Made by a program: the position numbers and the translations under genes. From assembly GCA_946800325.1 (NCBI GenBank), contig OX326961.1, forward strand, positions 45,657,415-45,721,414: 64,000 bases of DNA, in the 5' to 3' direction. A model generated the notes under the pieces. That model was not told the DNA's origin. It saw only the letters and a list, made by a program, of their open reading frames with translations, and did no database searches. The stretch's first letter is position 1; the number at the start of each line of letters is the position of its first letter. Positions 46,641-58,980 of this stretch are shown one piece after another. This DNA is from Luzula sylvatica (lineage: Eukaryota; Streptophyta; Magnoliopsida; Poales; Juncaceae).

Positions 46641-47311
46641 TTGACGGAACCTCTCCATTTTCGTTCACACCCAAGATTTTATTCACTATCTTTAGGAGGT
46701 TGGTTAGTTCTAGCTAAAACCGTATTGGATGCTCTCCCAACATACTTCATGCAAGCATTCAAAATACCACAATCCACGGTAAATCAAATAAAAAAGACAA
46801 CACGATCCTTCCTATGGAAAAGGCAAAGAAGATTGCGGGGGAGGAGCGTGCCTCGTAAACTGGACCAAGGTATGCTTGCCTATAACTCACGGCGGGCTAG
46901 GAATGACTGCAATAACAACGCAAAACGACGCATTAATCACCAAGTGGCTATGGAACCTACAAGCTCATAACAATCAATTATGGGCAGAGACCATAAGGAG
47001 CATCTATGGAACAACATCGATTCAACTAATCGCAGCCATGCCCAAGAACAAAACCTCTTTTTTCGTAAAGGACCTAATACGATGCATCGACTTCTACAGT
47101 ATCTCGACCAAATTAATAGATGACGCATTCGAATGGCAATGGACAGCAAACAAATCATTCACAACCAATTCGGCATATACAATGATGATAGACCCGGGAA
47201 TAACATCCGAGTGGAACGACCTTTTATGGAACACGAGATGCCCCAATAAGATCAAATTCTTTGCGTGGCTATGGTTCCAAAATAAGCTTGAACGAGATGA
47301 CACATTCCAAT
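46641..47311 (+). pseudogene. LINE reverse-transcriptase C-terminal fragment
   Basis: LSLGGWLVLAKTVLDALPTY and YFMQAFKIP..VNQIKKTTRSFLWK begin in one frame. After a frameshift near 46860 the sequence continues as HGGLGMTAITTQNDALITKW, LWAETIRSIYG and the start of the zf-RVT domain (FEWQWTANKSFTTNSAYTMM, PNKIKFFAWLWFQNKL). This is the standard order at the end of plant L1-type LINE proteins. It is cut off in the zf-RVT domain by the gypsy sequence that follows. Confidence 0.85.
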
Positions 47312-48012
47312 GATGGAGGTAGTAAAAAAGGAGATCATCAAGTTGCTAGACGCCGGGATAATCTACCCCATCGCGGATTCCAAATGGGTATCGCCCATTC
47401 ATGTCGTACCAAAGAAATCGGGGATCACAATTGTAGAAAACGAGGACGGTGAGCAAGTGCCAACCCGGATCCAAAACGGGTGGCGCGTATGCGTCGACTA
47501 TCGCCGCCTCAACAAAGCGACAAAGAAGGACCACTTCCCCCTCCCGTTCATCGACCAAATGCTCGAAAGGCTCGCGGGGAATCCCTACTATTGCTTCCTT
47601 GACGGATTCTCCGGCTAATTCCAAATCCCGATAGCCCCCGAGGACCAAGAAAAGACGACGTTCACATGCCCATTTGGTACGTTCGCCTATCGAAGAATGC
47701 CGTTCGGCCTATGCAATGCCCCCGGTACCTTCCAAAGATGTATGCTCTCTATTTTTTCGATTATATCTCTAAATTCATTGATGTTTTTATGGACGATTTT
47801 TCGGTATTTGGTGACTCTTTCGATTCATGTCTACACCATTTATCTCAAATACTCGAAAAATGCGTCGAAGCTAATCTTGTTTTGAATTTTGAGAAATGCC
47901 ACTTCATGGTGAGCAAAGGGATTGTTCTAGGTCATCTCATCTCGGAAAAAGGCATGGAGGTCGACAAGGCAAAGATCGACGTAATCAAGACGCTCCCGTA
48001 CCCGAAAACGGT
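47312..48012 (+). pseudogene. Ty3/gypsy (Athila/Tat-type) reverse transcriptase fragment
   Basis: EVVKKEIIKLLDAGIIYPIA, SKWVSPIHVVPKKSGIT, GWRVCVDYRRLNKATKKDHF, FTCPFGTFAYRRMPFGLCNA, FIDVFMDDFSVFG and LEKCVEANLVLNFEKCHFMV are reverse-transcriptase blocks as in Athila-like elements. A TAA at 47616-47618 follows FLDGFSG, and a frameshift occurs near 47760 before the MDD active-site block. It starts abruptly after LINE sequence and ends near KTLPYPKTVK. It is an inactive fragment. Confidence 0.88.
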
Positions 48013-49330
48013 GAAATGCATTTTGATAACGAGTTTTTGGCTAACACTTATGTTATATTGTTGAATAAAAACACCGTAAATCAAACAAGAAACATGTGAA
48101 TACTAAAGATTTTATAGACTAAGTATGTAAGGATCGTCCACAAGGAGCAAGTGTCAGAAGATTTGAAAAGAATTATCAAAAGTTGACTCTAATTAAGCAA
48201 GAAAAAAAACTGTTTTACTGATTTGGTTTTGAGCAGATTTGGAAAGGGATCGTGAAAATTGACAAGTTTAGAAGGTTTTAAAAACAAGATTCAAGGGCAA
48301 TCAAGGCAGTAATTTAAATAAGAAAATCGAATTAACTATTAAAATTCTCGAGTTTATTAATCAACGCAAGAAATATTCAAAACAAACACAACCAAAAGAA
48401 TTAAAGTAAAAGAAGGGTAACACCTATGCAAGTCCTAGAACGCCTAGAACTCGTTGTCGATGATGCCCCGTGAACCCGGCTAAACGCTAGCTCGAATTTC
48501 CGTCTTCTTCTACGTCGATCCTCCCGAATTGCCGAAGAACGCCTTCCGCAATATGATAGATCTAGTTCGTGTCGAGGTGGAGCAAACACGCCTTCCTCCA
48601 AATCTTCACATTGCACTCCTAGGGTTGAGAACGCCTCCACCCAAAGAACGGCTCTTGAAGATTTACTCTTTTCGGTTGTATTCTTGAATTCTTGGATGAG
48701 TTTGTAGAGAGAGAGAGTCGAAAAAAATGATGAATTGGTCTTGACCAAGGGGTCCAATTTATAGGTTTGATGGTGTCTTCTGATTGGTTGAGGGAGAAAT
48801 GGAAGGTTTTGGGGAGTAACAAATCAACTAAGAAGGCAACAAATCAGCTCTAAAGAAGGCAAATAATCTTCGTTCCCTGTGGGGCTGTGAGATGTGGGCT
48901 GTGGGCAGTGGTTGGGCTGTGAATTTCGCCACTGTGGCCAGTGCTGGGTCTGTGGATTGTTGCCCCTGTGCGCTGTACCGGTAAGGGTCTGCGTTGCAAC
49001 GCTTTGGTGATCTGGTTCTTTTGTTTTTACCTTTCCCGCCTTGATCTTTTACCGAATGTATTGGTATGATATATCGTTTTGACTGTCTTCGGCGTTCCGG
49101 AGGCACTGGTGCTGACCAAATTTCCAAGTTAGCCCTCTATTTCCTGAGAAATGGCCAAAGAACACATTAGTGTAGAAATATTCATGATGTTTGAAATATG
49201 TATTATAAAAGCATAGAATATAGTTTCACAAGGGCTAAAAATCCCAAAATAAAATTCTTAAATCGTGCTCTATTCCCCTCACATCAAATAGTAGTAAATT
49301 CGAATAAGACTCTAAACAAACACATGATAT
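48013..49330. repeat. Probable LTR-retrotransposon non-coding sequence
   Basis: The sequence changes abruptly after the gypsy fragment. gagtttttggc (48032) and ggatcgtccacaagg (48131) resemble words often seen in plant gypsy-type non-coding regions. Minus-strand open frames at 48401-48757 and 48828-49127 have no recognised domain. The right limit is approximate. Confidence 0.4.
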
Positions 49331-51930
49331 TGTGCACATTGATGCGCATTCCAGAGTATGTGCTAAGCTGATTCTCTTTTGTTTGTGAAGTTTGTCAGTA
49401 GTAAAAATATTGTTAGTGCTAAGCGAAGTTATTAGGTATGTTTTGCTATTTTTTAGTTTGCATACCTTGGAATTGCTTAATTTGTACCGAACTGAATGCT
49501 GCGATAACTGGATCCGTTCTTAACTTTTCTATGATAGCATTTACGTCAAATTTGATGCTGGTCGTTGCCCCAAATCGATAATCTTATCTCGTAGCCCCTG
49601 CATATATAGAATTTTTCTATAAGTGCTTATTTTTATTTTTATTTTAGTTGTTTTTGTGCTATTTTTTATATTATTTCATTCTTTCTACCTTTCGTCTGCA
49701 ATTTCAATATATTTTACTTGTGTCGAGTTGTGTCCGCGTGGTATTTCTCTCGGGAGTTTGATTCTCTTGATTCTTCCACAAAAAAAGTCAGGGAGCATTC
49801 CATGAGCGGGTCGAACCCCAAAATTTGACATGTCATACATACCCCAAAATTTTACATGGACTAAACTGCAAAACTAACATCCAGGGTTATAATTGCAAAG
49901 TAAATATCATGTGATTTTCAAAATTATAAGGTTAAAACTTGCAAATTTCAGAAGTACCTCAATTAAATAACGTAGGTACCATCATTTAAAAAAAATGTGA
50001 GTTCAAACACAACTTTCAGAAACCTTAATTTTCGAATGTAAAAAAAATTCTAATTTGCACAACCAAAACTAACCACCGAAACAAATATTAAACGCAACAC
50101 TGTTATAACTCGTATTCTCTTCCCCTAAAAATATATGAAGCAAAGATAGAGAGTGATCAAACCTCGAGAGCTCCAATGATATTCTCTGTGCACCCGAATG
50201 AAGCGAGTACAGCTCGAGCCAAGGACGGCTGCGAAGGTCCAAATCAGGCGACAACAACTCGAGACAACTGTAATGCTCTGTCTAAGGCAACCCTAATTTC
50301 ACAAAATAAGTAACATTCAGTTATATAAATAGATAAAGCAACCCTAATTTCACAAAATAAATAGTATGAAAATTATACTTGAAATTTAGTCCCACCAATT
50401 TGCCCTGTATGAATCATCAATTAGTCCCAATGCCTAAATTGCTTCAACATCCATTTTTCTTATCTGTAATTGAAGAAAATAATTTGTTGTTAGCTAATAA
50501 AATGCAAGGCCTTGTCTGAAGTTTATTTGAAAACGTTTGTATAATTATGTCTATCTTTCGACCAAATAAAGACTTCATACATCATCAATCTTAACTAAGA
50601 AACGGGTAACAGAACCTTCGTAAAGATGAAAGAAGAACCATGAATCGAATGACTTTGACCTCAAATTTGTACAACTTGAACCGAAGACTTCACAAAGAAC
50701 AGCAAATCAAACTAACAACGACCGTTCAACCCAAAAAAAACGAACAACAACAACAAATCGAGCTAACAGAAGCAAAGAAAAGCAAACCGAGCACGAAAAA
50801 GACGAAAAAGCCAAAAAAATCTAGGCACCTGATGTAACCGACGAAAAGAACAATCTTGCCGGTCGCTCTCGATCAGATGACGCCGACAGACTTTCTTGTA
50901 GAGCTTGGTCTCGATTCCACGCTGGCGGCACTTTCGTGCAGAGCTTGGTCTGGATGGAATCACTCGGTTCGGCTGCCAGGGTTTTGCGGCCAGACTTTTT
51001 GTAGAGAGAAGAAAGAGAAAGATGAGTATATGCTCTTGCCGCTTAAGAAATTGGAAGAACTTGGTCTACGGTGGACCAATAGAAAGAATCTAATGGTTTC
51101 TTCTCGGTGTACATAGACCGCGACCAAGAAGCGTTGAACGGCTGAGATTGAGTCCGCCCAAAAATGACCAAATCGGACGGCAGAGAATGGGTAGGCGACG
51201 TGGCCAAATGAGAGAAAGGCTGGAGGGGTAGCATTATATTAATTTAAATTTGGTAAGTTCATTATCATAAATTTAACGTGGAATTCGTTAGTTAACAAAT
51301 ACGAATAAATAGACAATTTATTAGTTGCCTAATTTTTTAAAAAAACTTGGAATGAATTATGTTGTCAATTAAACATGTGATTAATGTACAAATTATGTTA
51401 CCGTATTAATGTGCGATAACAAAAAATTAATTTATAAAGAATATTTACTGTACAACTCAATTGGAAAGAAAATTTTCAAAAAGTAATTTGTGTTAATTAA
51501 CTATTATACAAGCTAATTATTATAAATGTTAATTGGAGGATTTTTGTGATTATAATTACCATTTATAATGAATTAGTTTTTGATTATGTAATTGTAATAA
51601 TTTATAAAGAATATTATTGTAATTATCAATTATGGTATTAACTAATCGAATTGTGAAATTATTTTTAATTATTATGTTTAACTATTAATTGAAATACATT
51701 TATTGTACTGTTAATTATATTGTTATTAACTGTTAAGTGGAAGCATCTTTAATTGAGTGTAAATTTTGAGTGTAAAATTGGGTCCCCGGATTAGCACCAT
51801 GCCCCTGATGATGTCATGCTGATTCAATCAGCAAAAATGGAAGGAATTTCAGGACATGGTATAATTTCTCTAATAAAAATAGTACATGTTATAAGGGGTT
51901 TGGGACTAGACGTAACCAACTAATCCTAAC
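49331..51930. other. Non-coding stretch; possible unclassified repeat at 49850-51240
   Basis: No recognised gene. On minus, 51000-50760 looks like a leader with a donor (catcag/gtgcct) and contains a roughly 47-bp imperfect tandem repeat (accaagctctgcacgaaagt / accaagctctacaagaaagt). The rest, especially 51240-51770, is very AT-rich. Confidence 0.35.
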
Positions 51931-52602
51931 CAGTGTTCTAAATATCACTGATATGGACCGGTATGTCGGTTACATATCTCTAATCAGTGCCCTTCCGTTA
52001 CGATATGCTCCGTATCGGTTGAGTAAATCGGTCGATCGATACACGGACCGATATGGGCCGATATAGACCGATATTTGGACCGATTTGAACCGGTTTGGAT
52101 TTAAAACATAATTTATTTTGAATATTATTTTGGGCTGACCAATCTTGTAACAATAATTTCATTAATATTTTTGGCCGAATTATTTCCATCTCTTTCTTTC
52201 TTTATCTAATATTTTTGGTCGGAAATGAAATCGATTTTGATCCGGACGAGGTTAGATTTTCATTGGGGGCACCCGGATCTACACCGATGGTTAATGAACA
52301 CAATTTCATGGTTTAATTTATTGTATTAGTTGTAAATTTTATGTTATAATTTTAAATGTATCTTTAGTTTAACTTGATATTTCTGTGTATTATTGAATTT
52401 TGAATATTTATCATGTAAAATTTAAATTAGTTTAAGAAACTCAATATAAATTAATGTTATAATAATTAATTTAATATATTAATACTAAAAAGTACACCAC
52501 CGTTATATCACTGATATTTTCCGCTATGAATCCGCTATGCAGGTCGTATCTCTTATCGGCGACTGACCGATCTGTAAGCGATATGCGATATCTGTAACAT
52601 TA
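51931..52602. mobile_element. Non-autonomous hAT-type element rich in accgatat (672 bp)
   Basis: Left end CAGTGTTCTAAATATC and inverted right end TAATGTTACAGATATC have 8-bp flanks atcctaac / atcataac (one mismatch). Arms carry ccgatat words; the centre is AT-rich. Confidence 0.75.
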
Positions 52603-52756
52603 ATCATAACCCCTACTTAATTGGATTTGGGTTTGTCTTCTCACAAATAAAAATCACCCCTACTACAAACTTTGCCAACTAATCGTGCAACTAGCTAGTT
52701 TGCCTTTACATGCAAAATTAGAAATACAAATCCTATCTATCGAGTTTAGCTTCAAT

Positions 52757-53608
52757 CAATGTTGCAAAATACGGAAAACGGTACGGAACGGTCGGGGACC
52801 GTTTTACGGGAATACCGTAAAACGGTCGTAAAACGGCAAAAAAACGGTGAAAAAACGGTCACCGAAATCGGTAATAATTTAATTAAAATTTATAGATAAA
52901 ACAAAAAAATTATAATAATTCAATTTTTTAATAGTAAAAAAATAACATAAACAATGTCCAACATAAACATAACATCAAAACGAATGTTCAACATAAATGT
53001 AACATCAAATATAAATTCAAATCCAAACAAAAACTAAAGCGTAAAATAATTAACATCATTTGGGACCAAATCCGTCGGAGTTGATCCCTCGTTAATGTCG
53101 AATTCCACATTCTCCTCATCCGTTGTCATAAACGTAACATCAAAACGAATGTCCAACATAACGTAACACCAAAATATAAATTTAAATTCAAACAAAAACT
53201 AAAGCGTAAAATCATTAATATCATTTGAATCAACTTAACACTCACAAATTAAACCGAGCCGTCGTCATCCTTTTGTCAATCGTGAAGAAGAACTGAATAA
53301 TAGAGCATCCCAACAATTGTCGTGAAGATGAAGAATAACTAAAACGGAGACTCGGTGAAGAAGAAATCTTATGCCGAGATAAATAATTGGCCCAAAAAAT
53401 TAGAAAAATCCGGACCCAAAATAATTAGAAGAAAAAATCGGTATGTAAAACGGGTTAAAAACGTTTTTCGGTCAAAAAAACGGTCAAACACCGCGAAAAA
53501 ACGTTTGACCATTTTTTGAAACGTTACGGCAAAAAACGGTACGGTCTTCCACCGTAACACCGTTTTTCGACCGTTTTTCGGTGTTTTTCGGTGTTTTTTA
53601 CAACATTG
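52757..53608. mobile_element. Non-autonomous hAT-type element rich in aaacggt (852 bp)
   Basis: Ends CAATGTTGCAAAA and CAATGTTGTAAAA are inverted between perfect 8-bp duplications gcttcaat (52749-52756 and 53609-53616). Arms are full of aaacggtc / gaccgttt, like 10072-10745. A ~110-bp internal direct repeat (aacataaacgtaacatcaaa type) lies at about 52950-53220. Confidence 0.9.
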
Positions 53609-53846
53609 GCTTCAATACACCAAAGTTTTCATGATCGTCCATTCCCTCAAATCATGTGGTCTGTATTAAAGAGAGAAACCGGATAAATGGATTCAGACTG
53701 TTCAAATTTCATGAAATTCGTGTTCAGCCGGTTACCATATTTTTAAGAGAAGGGTACAAGGGTAATTACACATATATTATTCTTGACCGTCTGTAATTCT
53801 CATGTAATAGTAAATAGACAAGTGTCAAGATAAAAAAAAATAAATG

Positions 53847-53911
53847 TGTTATGAATATTAATATGTGTGAATATCCATACACATGCATATATGTTTTTGG
53901 TATTCTTATTA
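53847..53911 (+). repeat. Left piece of a copia LTR split by the MULE
   Basis: Starts TGTTATGAATATT. Together with 63774/63783-63928, which ends TTATAACA, it makes an LTR of about 210 bp with perfect TGTTAT...ATAACA ends. It is interrupted at ttcttatta by the 9.9 kb MULE. Confidence 0.65.
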
Positions 53912-53945
53912 GGGTCTTTCTATAGTAGATCCTTATTTTGATCGG
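53912..53945 (+). repeat. MULE left terminal inverted repeat
   Basis: Begins GGGTCTTTCTATAGTAGATC and matches the inverted right end at tagtagatcctt and gatc. The similarity fades after about 35 bp. A related word atagatccttgagtag recurs at 54002. Confidence 0.75.
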
Positions 53946-54340
53946 ATGGTTCAGATTAAATCATACAAATTAATTTAATGGTTGCGATTAATCTCCGTTA
54001 TGATAGATCCTTGAGTAGAAAGGGTACAATGGTCATTGTCTAATTCCTCTCACCCCCCTCAAACACGAAACTCCAGTGCCTTCTCTCATTGATAACATCT
54101 CTCTCTCTCCCGTATTTACTCTCTCCTCCGTAAATCTCTCCACAATCGCAAATCTCTCTCTCGACAGCCGTGATTTGCTCCCTGTGATCTCTCCGTCACC
54201 GCGAATCTCTCACCGTGAATCTCTTTCGTTGTCTCTAGATGATTTTTTCAGATGTGCTTCCGGGTGAGTTTTAGTTTTTTTCTTTTTCTTGAAAAATTTC
54301 AGATCTGCGGCATTAATGATAAAATTCGTTTTTATTTTTA

Positions 54341-54870
54341 ATCACATCTCTTGAAGAAACCCTCGGCTGTTTATGAGTCCTTAATTTCGTTTTAATCAGT
54401 TGGTTTTTCTAATTTTTGATTGATTAATTTCAGTCTTTTGTAAATTTTTCGAATCCTAATTGGTTTTTAATCACATCTCTTGAAGAAACCCTCGGCTGTT
54501 TATGAGTCCTTAATTTCGTTTTAATCAGTTGGTTTTTCTAATTTTTGATTGATTAATTTCAGTCTTTTGTAAATTTTTCGAATCCTAATTGGTTTTTAAT
54601 CACATCTCTTGAAGAAACCCTCGGCTGTTTATGAGTCCTTAATTTCGTTTTAATCACTTGGTTTTTCTAATTTTTGATTGATTAATTCCAGTCTTTTGTA
54701 AATTTTTCGAATCCTAATTGGTTTTTAATCACATCTCTTGAAGAAACCCTCGGCTGTTTATGAGTCCTTAATTTCGTTTTAATCAATTGGGTTTTCTAAT
54801 TTTTTATTGATTAATTTCAGTCTTTTGTAAATTTTTCGAATCCTAATTGGTTTTTAATCACATCAGATTT
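54341..54870 (+). repeat. 129-bp tandem repeats (four copies plus partial)
   Basis: The unit starting atcacatctcttgaagaaac occurs at 54341, 54470, 54599 and 54728, and a partial fifth starts at 54857. The copies are almost identical. It lies in the presumed leader/intron of the ULP gene, downstream of a C/T-rich promoter-like zone (54050-54250). Confidence 0.95.
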
Positions 54871-55198
54871 TAATAGCATCAATTGGTTTTTATTTGTAAG
54901 TTTAAGATCTGCCGTATGTCAAATATACAATTGCTTAACATTTTCTTTGCATATCCTTAATTAACATCTAAATAACTGATTTGTCTTTTTTTAATCCAAA
55001 GTATCATGCATTATTCACTACTTTGCTACCAATGCAAGGAATTGCTTAATGTTTCGGGACAAGTCCTCTCAGATTCAAATTTCAATTAATAACGGTGATA
55101 ACAATCATCGGCGTTCTCATAGCTACTGGTAAACAACTTTATTTATTATCTCTTCAATTAATAAACTTATATTCAAATTCAAATTTCAAATTTCTGGG

Positions 55199-55486
55199 TT
55201 GAATTTGGGGCTGAACAGGTTGGATTGGGTTCTTTTTGGTGGTTTGGAATGCTGTGAGGAAAACTTGGATATCACGAAGAAATCGGTGAACATGACCAGA
55301 GCGGCAATTTCAGCGTATGCAATGTTAAATAATCTAATATCAGAAAAAAGTTTTAAAATTGCAAATGTTAACTTGAGGTTAACTAACCTGGTGCAGGGAA
55401 CCATAACCAAAATTGGCCTACAAGACTGTGCCGATACTTTAATTGGAAGATGGCATTCACGAGGAATTATCGGGGGCGTATTTTGA
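55199..55486 (+). other. Open frame of unknown identity inside the MULE
   Basis: A 95-codon frame includes [20 protein letters not shown] and [20 protein letters not shown]. It has better amino-acid balance than its AT-rich surroundings, but I do not recognise it. It could be part of the ULP gene leader, a captured fragment or chance. Confidence 0.25.
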
Positions 55487-55647
55487 CTGAAAATTATGGG
55501 TTAGTCTCTCGGTACGATTTAATTTGTTCAAATTAAGTTTGAATTTGTTGAATTAGGGTTTATGAAATTGTCGAAATTGTATTTTAGTTTGTGAATTTGT
55601 TGAATTAGGGTTTGTTGAATTAGGGAACCATAACCAAGTTGGCACTA

Positions 55648-55705
55648 ACTCTGGATTCATGTTTGGCATGTGAATGAGGATCTTGATATCGCATCCATGA
55701 AGGTT
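55648..55705 (+). repeat. 58-bp repeat shared with 60609-60666, left copy
   Basis: actctggattcatgtttggc through catgaaggtt is identical to a stretch near the other end of the MULE, in the same orientation. Confidence 0.9.
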
Positions 55706-56304
55706 CATTTCTATTTTAGTTTGGCATGTGAATGAGGATCTGTATTTATGTGTGTGTGTATGATTTGTGTGTGTAATATTGGAGATGATCTTTTTTTTTA
55801 TTTCTTTGCAAAAATTATTAATCTCTGATAATACTCCAATACATAATCATACTATGATTTGTTTGCATATATTTGATTGAAGGGTCATACTATATATTTG
55901 AGTCTCCCTGGTTTCCTAAATAAAATGAAAATATAAAAATGGAAATTAAATAGAGGATATTAGGTTAATTATAAAATTATAGATATTTGATAGAGGATAT
56001 TCTCCAGAATTAGAGTGTATCCCTATTTTTGTATATTATTTATATAATCTTCTAGATTTATATAATCTTTTCTTGTTAAGCATATTCATATTATATTCAA
56101 ATCTTAAATTCCTTTTTATAGCTTATCATATGTCATTCCTATATAATAGTGCTTGAATTTGTTATTTTTATTTCATTGTGCTATTTTTATGGTTCATCGA
56201 AGCAATGGTATGTTTTTTTGCTTTTTATGAAATTTATGAATTGTTTTGTATTTTATGTTTATGAATCTATATGTTCTTTTCAATGTTGGATTTATTTAAA
56301 ACAG

Positions 56305-58947
56305 AGCGTCAATGGCTCTATACCCGAAGAAATTCGACGACTTTTTGTTATCATACGTGATATGAGCGATGAACAAAAAGATGTAGTTAGAGGAGTAGGA
56401 TTTGATTGGGTTTTTCATTTAAATGAAATAAAGTTCCGACCGTTGTGGTGTTCGTATCTTATTGAGCGTTACCACGATAATATCAAATCAATCATCATCA
56501 ATAATTGTACTATTCCCATAACCTCAAGAGACGCTTCGTGTATACTCGGAGTTAAGGACGTAGGTATTGAAGCGGACACCACTCCATTCGCGAATTTGTT
56601 TTTATATCATTCATACAAGGATCCAAAAACAAATAAACTCACCCTCGATGGAATATCGGATAGCATATACAAGAAGAACGAATTTGACGACGATTTTATT
56701 AGGAAATTTTGTTTGTTAGTAATAGGTGCCGTTCTTGCACCCGTTGCTAATGACGAGTTGCCTAAAAATTATACGGGTCTCATTAGCGATGTTTCGGAAA
56801 TAAAAAAAATTAACTGGGCCAAATTTGCCGTTAAAGAATTGATAAGGGGTATTAGGAGTTATCAGCTAACACCCAAAATCAAATTCACAGGCAATTACAT
56901 TTTTCTCCAGGTAATGATGATAATTTATCATTATAATTATTTTATTTATTTAAATGACATCATATTTTTTTTTTTAAATACTTTCATACTTAATTATTTT
57001 TAATGCATTATATTTTATTAAAAATATAGATTTGGTATTGCGAATACGTGCGAATAAGTGAGTTTGACTACAACATGCGGCAACTTCCTTTAATAATGCA
57101 TTGGGATGAAAAAAAGATGAACTTAAGAAATTCTTACGCTAGTACACATGGTTTCAATTTTGGAGATGTGACGATATCACTCGAGCGTGCTTCCGCACCG
57201 TCTAATCAAGGTACATCCGGAGAGGTATGTAAATTTTATAAATTAAAAAAGTTCAATTAACATAAATATTTTTTTCCTGGTGATGAAAATTTATAAATTT
57301 CATGTCATTTTTTTTAAATTTGCATGTAGTCTCCCTGTTAATGTTAATTGTCATCGAATTTTAATCTATATGTAATTAAACAGAAATGGAAATCATTTAT
57401 TCTTTACATGGAAATATATAAAATAATAATAATAACAACAAAATATAATGAATATAAATGGAAATCATTTATTTATGTGAATCAATAATTTTATACGTGA
57501 CAGGCAGTTCAAGATTGTTCCTATAAATCATTTATTCATGTGGATCAGACGCTGTCAGAGATTAAAAATATGATGTTAGATATGGTGTCCGTTTTTGGTA
57601 CAAAATTTAATCATGTCGAGAAAAAAATGGAGGTATATTTGTTATTTGTTAATATCAAAATTATATATTTTTTATTTGAATCCATAAATTATAAAATTAT
57701 ATCATATGTACAGGAAATGAAAATAAGTATTCATGAGATATCTCGTAAAATATCGACTTTCGAAGAAACAATACAGGTATGATAATAACATATTTTATAA
57801 AATTTAATTTTTTTTCTAATTATATATATTATTATAAATGTATGTGTTACAATATCTTTTTTCGTTTGGATAGAAAAATTATGCTTCGCCTCTATCCGAA
57901 CATCAACATCATTCGCCGTCTCTTTCCCAACAACAAGATGAGAAATATCCTTTTGAACAAAATTATCACACACCGCCTCCGCAGATATACGAGATGCCAA
58001 ATGATGATGATGATGATGATATCAACAAGGCAAATGTGATTAACATAGACGATGATGATGATGTTGATGATGATAATGATGCGGGTGAAGATGGTGTCAA
58101 CACCGATGACAATGTTGCCGACAGGGTAAAGGGCAACAAATGTAGACTTAGAAAGATGGGCCGGTACAACTTTTCTCCATATGCGAATTTGGAACGCATT
58201 AATGCAATGAATGTGGTTAGAAAGATGAAGCTTCGCAAAAAATCATCAAAAATTAGTGGTAATTTACAATAATTTATTATAAAAAGATTAGTGGTAATTT
58301 ACGATCATACAATATTTCAGATAAATTAGAGACTATTGATGTTGCATCCATAACTTATATACAAGAGCACATTTGCGAACCGGGAAAGAGAGTAGTGCAA
58401 ACCGATACTGATTATTTGACGGTCGAAGACTTAAAATGTCTTGTATCCGATGATCAGACAGGCCAAACAAAATGGTTATCTGAAGTTGTGAGTTTTATTA
58501 TTTTTCTTATATTATTATAGTTGTTGTTAATAAATATAGTTTATTTTGTAGGTTATTGATAGTTACGTCAAAGAATTTTCCAATGAAAAAAAGTGTATAG
58601 ACGATTCATATCAAATGTTGCGATTAGTTAGTTGGGGTAAACGAAAACTAGAAACATTTGACAAACTTCATAGTGATTGGAATCGTATTGTCGATACCGG
58701 AGAGAAGTATCTTAACTCTGACATGGTAATGATGACAATATATTAATCTAGATTTTATATTATATTTTATAATTAATAATATAATTACTTTTTGTTTATT
58801 TAGGTTCTCATGCCTCTTAATACCTCAAATCATTGGTATGTTGGAGTTGTAAATGTCAAGAAAAAAATATTTCAAATATTAGACTCTTTGTATTCAAAAG
58901 GAAACAATGTTTCTTGTTATGTCGAAAAGACACAAGATTGGGTAAGA

Positions 58948-58980
<33 letters not shown>

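Noticed and set aside
50640..51116. Lys/Gln-rich and other frames
   Set aside because: No recognised domain; likely leader or repeat sequence.
56149..56304. Using ATG 56149 as the ULP start
   Set aside because: The extra residues are Phe/Tyr/Leu-rich as expected for intron sequence, and a good acceptor (AACAG) lies at 56300-56304. The true 5' exon stays unresolved.
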